The notes below the pieces were generated by a model that made no database searches, had not been told where the DNA came from, and saw only the letters and a list, made by a program, of their open reading frames with translations. Of a DNA stretch of 31,370 bases, positions 26,456 to 31,370 are shown in pieces (the first letter of the stretch is position 1; each line of letters opens with the position of its first letter). Both the position numbers and the translations under genes were made by a program. This DNA comes from DMER01 sp003451645 (lineage in GTDB: Bacteria > Pseudomonadota > Alphaproteobacteria > Micropepsales > Micropepsaceae), in assembly GCA_031976175.1 (NCBI GenBank), contig DALYLR010000036.1:1-31370 (forward strand). The letters run 5' to 3'.

Positions 26456-26530
26456 GGCGGCCATCATCAGTTTGTCAAATCAGCTGTCTATGTTGCAATG
26501 CAGCAAGAGCCAATTGCAGGAGACAGCGGC

Positions 26531-27313
26531 ATGACCTCGGCAAGTCCCTTCAGCTTGAGTGGTAAGCGTGCCTTGATCGTGGGCGTTGCGAATGATCAGT
26601 CGATTGCCTGGGGTGTCGCGCGTGCGATGGCGGGGGCAGGCGCGCGGATCGCCATGACTTATCTGAACGCCAAGGCCGAGCCGCATGTGCGGCCGCTGGC
26701 GCGCAGCATCGATGCAGGCCTGTGCGAGCCCCTGGACGTCGAGGAACCGGAGCAGCTCGATCAGCTCACTGCGGCGATTGAGGATCGCTGGGACGGGCTG
26801 GACATTTTTGTGCATTCGATCGCCTATGCGCCGCGCGATGACCTGCAGGGGCGGGTCGCGGATACCTCGGACATTGGCTTTCAGCGGGCGATGGATATCT
26901 CCGTCCACTCCTTCATCCGGCTGACGCGGCGGGCGGAGGCGATGATGCCAGCGAGCGGCGGCGCGTGCCTGACCATGAGCTATTACGGCGCCGAAAAGGT
27001 CGTGGACAATTACAACGTCATGGGCCCGGTGAAGGCCGCCCTTGAAGCCACCGTGCGGGAGTTGGCGGCTGAATTGGGGCCTCGCGCGATCCGGGTCAAT
27101 GCGCTCTCGCCTGGGCCGATTGCAACGCGCGCCGCGAGCGGGATTGCCGCATTCTCAACCCTGCTTGAGACGGCACAGAAGCGCGCGCCCTTGCGGCGGC
27201 TGGCCGACATTGACGATGTGGGTCAGGCCGCGACCTTTCTGGCGAGCGATGCCGCGCGCGCCATCACCGGCGTCACACTGCATGTGGACGCCGGGCAGCA
27301 TGTTTTAGGTTAA
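26531..27313 (+). CDS. fabI: Enoyl-[acyl-carrier-protein] reductase (FabI)
   Basis: A 260-residue NADH-dependent enoyl-ACP reductase, the last step of each fatty acid elongation cycle. The start GKRALIVGVANDQSIAWGVA (11-30) is the FabI cofactor motif. HSIAYAPRDDLQGR, SYYGAEKV and the catalytic Tyr161/Lys168 (YNVMGPVK) follow, then LSPGPIATRAASGI. Length is normal. The ATG at 26531 has AGGAG at about 9 nt, better than the upstream ATG at 26498. It stands alone between the ATPase and the convergent rhlE. Whether it is the main housekeeping reductase or a second copy cannot be told here. Confidence 0.93.
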   Translation: MTSASPFSLSGKRALIVGVANDQSIAWGVARAMAGAGARIAMTYLNAKAEPHVRPLARSIDAGLCEPLDVEEPEQLDQLTAAIEDRWDGLDIFVHSIAYAPRDDLQGRVADTSDIGFQRAMDISVHSFIRLTRRAEAMMPASGGACLTMSYYGAEKVVDNYNVMGPVKAALEATVRELAAELGPRAIRVNALSPGPIATRAASGIAAFSTLLETAQKRAPLRRLADIDDVGQAATFLASDAARAITGVTLHVDAGQHVLG

Positions 27314-27320
27314 GATTGGG

Positions 27321-28718
<1,398 letters not shown>

Positions 28719-28733
28719 AAGTCAGGTGTCTCT

Positions 28734-28764
28734 CAACAAAAAGAGCAGCCGCCCCGGCGGCCGC
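28734..28764 (-). terminator. Intrinsic terminator in the rhlE leader
   Basis: On the minus strand GCGGCCGC (28764-28757), a CGGG loop and GCGGCTGC (28752-28745) form an 8-bp stem that is nearly all GC, followed by the tract TCTTTTTGTTG. One pair is G-U in the minus-strand RNA and would be a mismatch on the plus strand, so the minus strand is the working one. It ends only 16-20 nt before the rhlE ATG, so it would stop transcription before the gene unless bypassed. Confidence 0.7.
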
Positions 28765-28792
28765 GCATAGGCGGTCCGCAGCAAGGGTGCTT

Positions 28793-28810
28793 GCGGGCGA
28801 AACGGCCCGC
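28793..28810 (-). promoter_or_regulatory. GC-rich leader hairpin upstream of rhlE terminator
   Basis: GCGGGC (28793-28798), a 6-nt loop and GCCCGC (28805-28810) form a perfect hairpin in the same leader. A weaker hairpin (CAAG pairing with CTTG) lies between this and the terminator, at roughly 28770-28792. Together they could be part of an antiterminator switch; no alternative fold was computed. Confidence 0.4.
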
Positions 28811-28910
28811 GTGAATGAGGGACGTACAGGGAAAAATGATCCAAAGGGGAGGGTGCAATTGGCGGGCAAACCCGCACAGCGCTTCACGCGACCCAGCCCA
28901 CGCGCGGGTG

Positions 28911-28928
28911 GCCCTGATCCATCAGGGC
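28911..28928. promoter_or_regulatory. Operator-like 8-bp dyad
   Basis: GCCCTGAT (28911-28918), CC, ATCAGGGC (28921-28928) form a perfect inverted repeat with a 2-nt centre. It lies just downstream of the rhlE promoter candidate, where a repressor would block transcription. The DNA-binding partner is unknown. Confidence 0.4.
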
Positions 28929-28946
28929 TCGCGCCGAACGGGAGGA

Positions 28947-28975
28947 CGTATGGCATGCTGCAGCGCACAGGTCAA
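28947..28975 (-). promoter_or_regulatory. Candidate rhlE promoter
   Basis: On the minus strand TTGACC (28975-28970) and CATACG (28952-28947) are separated by 17 nt. The -35 is good and the -10 matches at 3 of 6 positions. Transcription would begin near 28940, giving a leader of about 220 nt ahead of the rhlE start codon, long enough to carry the hairpins and terminator. Confidence 0.35.
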
Positions 28976-29050
28976 GGGAAAAGCGGGCCGCCCTTGCAGA
29001 CTTAGGACGGTGTTCCTATATGCAGTTTGGCGCGGCTTAGGGCCAAAAAG

Positions 29051-29110
29051 ACAACGTAACAGGACGTAACACAGCGAAACAAAACGTAACAAAACGTAAC
29101 AGAACGAAAC
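29051..29110. repeat. Six tandem 10-bp repeats (consensus AAAACGTAAC)
   Basis: Six adjacent decamers run ACAACGTAAC, AGGACGTAAC, ACAGCGAAAC, AAAACGTAAC, AAAACGTAAC, AGAACGAAAC. All share A at position 1, CG at 5-6 and AAC at 8-10, so the same face of the helix repeats about once per turn. They lie between the two divergent promoter candidates. This suggests either a cooperative protein-binding array or replication slippage; the A/C-rich block stands out from its GC-rich surroundings. Confidence 0.75.
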
Positions 29111-29171
29111 AAAAGGGGCGGGGGGGTAAGCCTTCATGGCGTCCCTGTGCAGAGAAACTGGGGCGATGCGG

Positions 29172-29201
29172 TTGACAGGTGCGGGAGCCTTTAGGCTTAG
29201 T
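29172..29201 (+). promoter_or_regulatory. Candidate promoter of the TPR gene
   Basis: A perfect TTGACA (29172-29177) is followed after 17-18 nt by GCTTAGT (29195-29201), a poor -10. The next start codon, 29256, lies about 50 nt downstream of the expected transcription start. The phased decamers end 62 nt upstream of the -35, within reach of an upstream activator. Confidence 0.35.
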
Positions 29202-29255
29202 GAAGCGTAATTGAACGTCAATTATTGCCGTCTCCCGACTTCATATGAGACTTTC

Positions 29256-31184
29256 ATGACAAACACCTCGCCCAATGACGGCAGCAATTTTGTCACCGGG
29301 ATCGTCCAAAACCTCGTCGCCGCGGGTGCGGCAACAGGGTGTTTTTTCGTGACGGAGGCGGTGTGCAAGGACGTTGCGCCAGCGCTAACACCGAATGACA
29401 TTCTGCTCATTGCGGCGGCGGTTGCGGCAGCGTTCTACATTGGCTTCACGGTTTTGCAATTGGCCGTCCTGCGCCCTTGGCAGCGCTGGCGCGCTTTTCG
29501 CGAGCATCGGGCAGCGCCCGGCGTGATGACAGTGTTGATCGCCAACATCTACAACGAGCCCAAGGGCGCCAGCGGCAAAGGCAAGATCGCCGGACGCATT
29601 GCCACGGCGTTGAACGAGGCCTTTGGGGAGGGTGTCAAAACACGCCTGATTGACGTGACCTTGGATGCCAATAATCCGGCGCGGGAGGCGGACCAATGGC
29701 TCCGCAAGACTGGCGCGGATTTGATCATTTGGGGCGATGTCCCAGCGCCAACGGTCGTGGACCTTGTCTTCCGGGCCCGTGAGACTGAGCTGAAGGGTGG
29801 AGAGCGCCCCGTTGGTCTCGATAGCAAACTGCAATTGAGCGCGGATTTCGGCGAGGAATTCTATCCCGCGCTGGCCGCCATCGCGGGTGCGGCGGCGGCG
29901 CCCGCTGTTGACGACGCGGGCAAATATCTGGTGCCGCGCCTGATGCCGGTGGTGCAGAAACTGAAGCCTCTGTTGGCCGGGGCGGCGCTGAAGGGTGAGG
30001 CGCGGGGCAGCGTCGCCCATGCCTATGGGATCGCGGCCTATGCCATTGGCGAACAATCGGGGCAAAGCAATTGGCTGGAGGAGGCGGTGGAGGCCTATTC
30101 CGAGGCGCTGAAGGAATGGACCCGCGACCGCGTGCCGCTGCAATGGGCCATGACGCAGAACAATCTGGGCGCTGCGCTGCAAACCTTGGGCGCAAGGGAG
30201 AGCGGGACGGGGAGGCTGGAGGAGGCGGTGTCGGCCTTTCGCGAGGCGCTGAAGGAATGGACCCGCGCGCGCGTGCCGATCGATTGGGCCATGACGCAGA
30301 ATAATCTGGGCATTGCGCTTCGCGCCTTGGGCGAACGGGAGAGCGGGACCGCGAGACTGGAGGAGGCGGTGGCGGCCTATCGTGAAGCGCTAAAGGAATA
30401 CACCCGCGACCGCGTGCCGCTGCAATGGGCCATGACGCAGAATAATCTGGGCAATGCGCTGCAAACCTTGGGCGAACGGGAGAGCGGGACAGCAAGGCTG
30501 GAGGAGGCAGTGGCGGCCTATCGCGAGGCGCTGAAGGAATTCACCCGCGCGCGCGTGCCGCTGCAATGGGCCGCGACGCAAAACAATCTGGGCACTGCGC
30601 TGCAAACCTTGGGCGCACGGGAGAGCGGGACGGGGAGACTGGAGGAGGCGGTGGCGGCCTATCGCGAGGCGCTGAAGGAATGGACCCGCGAGCGCGTGCC
30701 GCTCGATTGGGCCATGACGCAAAACAATCTGGGCAATGCGCTGCAAGCCTTGGGCGCACGGGAGAGCGGGACGGGGCGGCTGGAGGAGGCAGTGGCGGCC
30801 TATCGCGAGGCGCTGAAGGAACGGACCCGCGAGCGCGTGCCGCTGCAATGGGCCATGACGCAGAACAATCTGGGCAATGCGCTGCAAGCCTTGGGCGAAC
30901 GGGAGAGCGGGACGGGGCGGATGGAGGAGGCGGTAGAGGCCTATAGCGAGGCGCTGAAGGAATGGACCCGCGCGCGCGTGCCGCTCGATTGGGCCATGAC
31001 GCAAAACAATCTGGCGGGTGCACTTCGGCTGATCGGTCAGAGGCGGCAAGACCGGGCCGTCTTGGAACAAGCCCTGCTTGCCATCGATGGCGCGCTGGAG
31101 GAGTTTCGCAAGGGCGGCGCCAGCTATTACGTTCAAATTGCCGAGGCGCGGCGGGCAAAGATTGTGCAGGCGCTGGGGCGGTGA
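29256..31184 (+). CDS. Membrane-anchored TPR-repeat protein
   Basis: A 642-residue protein. Two hydrophobic segments (about 13-35 and 49-72) anchor the N-terminus. Residues 90-165 form an alpha/beta domain (TVLIANIYNEP, then GKIAGRIATALNEAFGEGV and TGADLIIWGDV) that resembles TolB-N/FlgO-like domains; that resemblance is tentative. From Leu274 seven 47-residue units follow, each with EEAVEAYSEALKEWTR, VPLQWAMTQNNLG and ALQTLGARESGTGRL-like phrases, a TPR variant, the last one degenerate. TPR arrays bind partner proteins. The ATG at 29256 is chosen over TTG 29211, since the ATG gives the natural N-terminus; the ribosome site is weak. No neighbour reveals the partner. Function unknown; a membrane scaffold or sensor is a guess. 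Confidence 0.83.
   Translation: MTNTSPNDGSNFVTGIVQNLVAAGAATGCFFVTEAVCKDVAPALTPNDILLIAAAVAAAFYIGFTVLQLAVLRPWQRWRAFREHRAAPGVMTVLIANIYNEPKGASGKGKIAGRIATALNEAFGEGVKTRLIDVTLDANNPAREADQWLRKTGADLIIWGDVPAPTVVDLVFRARETELKGGERPVGLDSKLQLSADFGEEFYPALAAIAGAAAAPAVDDAGKYLVPRLMPVVQKLKPLLAGAALKGEARGSVAHAYGIAAYAIGEQSGQSNWLEEAVEAYSEALKEWTRDRVPLQWAMTQNNLGAALQTLGARESGTGRLEEAVSAFREALKEWTRARVPIDWAMTQNNLGIALRALGERESGTARLEEAVAAYREALKEYTRDRVPLQWAMTQNNLGNALQTLGERESGTARLEEAVAAYREALKEFTRARVPLQWAATQNNLGTALQTLGARESGTGRLEEAVAAYREALKEWTRERVPLDWAMTQNNLGNALQALGARESGTGRLEEAVAAYREALKERTRERVPLQWAMTQNNLGNALQALGERESGTGRMEEAVEAYSEALKEWTRARVPLDWAMTQNNLAGALRLIGQRRQDRAVLEQALLAIDGALEEFRKGGASYYVQIAEARRAKIVQALGR
30075..31061 (+). repeat. 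Seven 141-bp in-frame tandem TPR units
   Basis: Units start at 30075, 30216, 30357, 30498, 30639, 30780 and 30921, each exactly 141 bp (47 codons). Units 3-6 are very similar in DNA, including shared silent positions, which points to recent duplication or gene conversion. The seventh unit diverges in its second half. Confidence 0.9.
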
Positions 31185-31261
31185 GAGTGTAGTGCATTGG
31201 CGCGTGCCGGCCACTGCCTTTTTTATCAGTGTGGTTCAGGCTGCGGCATGGCTTTGCGGAC

Positions 31262-31281
31262 GGCGGGCTAGGCGGCCCGCC
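31262..31281. repeat. Perfect 7-bp hairpin after the TPR gene
   Basis: GGCGGGC (31262-31268), loop TAGGCG, GCCCGCC (31275-31281). No T-run follows, so it is not a standard terminator. The T6 run at 31219-31224 follows only a weak stem (TGGC/GCCA), so a terminator for the TPR gene there is doubtful. Confidence 0.4.
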
Positions 31282-31300
31282 TGACAGCGCCCCTCACTCT

Positions 31301-31370
31301 TGTCATGTCGGGCGACCCCGAGTTTGCTCCGGGGGAGACCCGGGACCCACCGGGCAGCCAGTCATGTCTT
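31301..31370. repeat. Partial dispersed palindromic repeat cut by window end
   Basis: CCCCGAG, a TTTG loop and CTCCGGGG form an imperfect hairpin with outer CGGG/CCCGGG arms. GTCATGTC occurs at 31302-31309 and again at 31361-31368, 59 bp apart, so a second copy may begin at the edge. The form TGTCAT plus CGGG/CCCGGGACCC resembles alphaproteobacterial intergenic palindromes, from memory. Confidence 0.5.

Larger units (their letters stand above)
28719..29255. other. Gene-free rhlE/TPR divergent control region
   Basis: This 537-nt stretch holds no coding region I can support. Frames on both strands are short or lack ribosome sites. From left to right it carries a minus-strand terminator, a perfect GC hairpin, an operator-like dyad, a minus-strand promoter candidate, six 10-bp tandem repeats and a plus-strand promoter candidate. 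Each is listed separately. Confidence 0.6.

Noticed and set aside
30390..31214. A minus-strand repeat-rich frame in the TPR region, and the idea of a CRISPR array
   Set aside because: The repeats are 141-bp in-frame codon units with no unique spacers; the minus-strand frame is their complement.
31219..31224. T6 run as the terminator of the TPR gene
   Set aside because: The preceding stem is only about 4 bp (TGGC/GCCA), too weak to support a call.

Overview
The window is about 31 kb of dense, GC-rich (low-60s % by eye) chromosomal DNA. It most resembles an alphaproteobacterium. The reasons are a fused cysN/cysC gene next to cysD, an alphaproteobacterial-type D-3-hydroxybutyrate dehydrogenase and FabI, a TonB receptor paired with a beta-propeller phytase, and dispersed palindromes of the kind common in that class. 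I cannot name a genus. I see no tRNA, rRNA, insertion sequence, phage gene or CRISPR array. About twenty genes fill the window, and the only gene-free stretch over 300 bases is 28719-29255.

Layout. 1-191: a compound palindromic repeat. 192-3584: divergent TonB-dependent receptor and beta-propeller phytase with a candidate PHO box between them, a likely phosphate-scavenging pair. 3581-6048 (minus): a DsbA/HCCA-isomerase domain fused to a lipocalin-like domain, translationally coupled (ATGA) to a GlcD/D2HGDH-type FAD dehydrogenase. 6139-9399 (minus): a large membrane-anchored WD40-like/caspase protein with an intact His/Cys dyad. 9459-10244: bdhA. 10415-11377: an L,D-transpeptidase-like lipoprotein. 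11382-13171 (minus): a nucleoside hydrolase-ribokinase pair overlapping by GTGA, for nucleoside ribose salvage. 13286-15190: an SdsA-type alkylsulfatase. 15297-17243: two exported proteins, one unrecognised and one DUF1287. 17240-20064 (minus): cysD-cysNC, sulfate activation to PAPS. 20148-21479: an MHS-type MFS transporter. 21550-23694 (minus): an EthA-like Baeyer-Villiger monooxygenase and a glutathione S-transferase. 23864-26455: a P2-type Ca2+/Mn2+ ATPase. 26531-27313: fabI. 27321-28718 (minus): rhlE, with a structured leader ending in an intrinsic terminator just before the start codon. 29256-31184: a membrane-anchored protein with seven 141-bp TPR units. 31262-31370: more palindromic repeat DNA at the edge.

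Most genes are ordinary metabolism. The parts most worth a second look are the rhlE/TPR divergent control region (terminator-attenuator, dyad, six 10-bp phased repeats, two promoter candidates), the caspase-WD40 membrane protein, the isomerase-lipocalin fusion coupled to an FAD dehydrogenase, and the PHO-box-linked phytase/TonB pair. Four convergent gene pairs end within -4 to +7 nt of each other, leaving no room for ordinary terminators. I found no clear multi-gene defence or mobile system.
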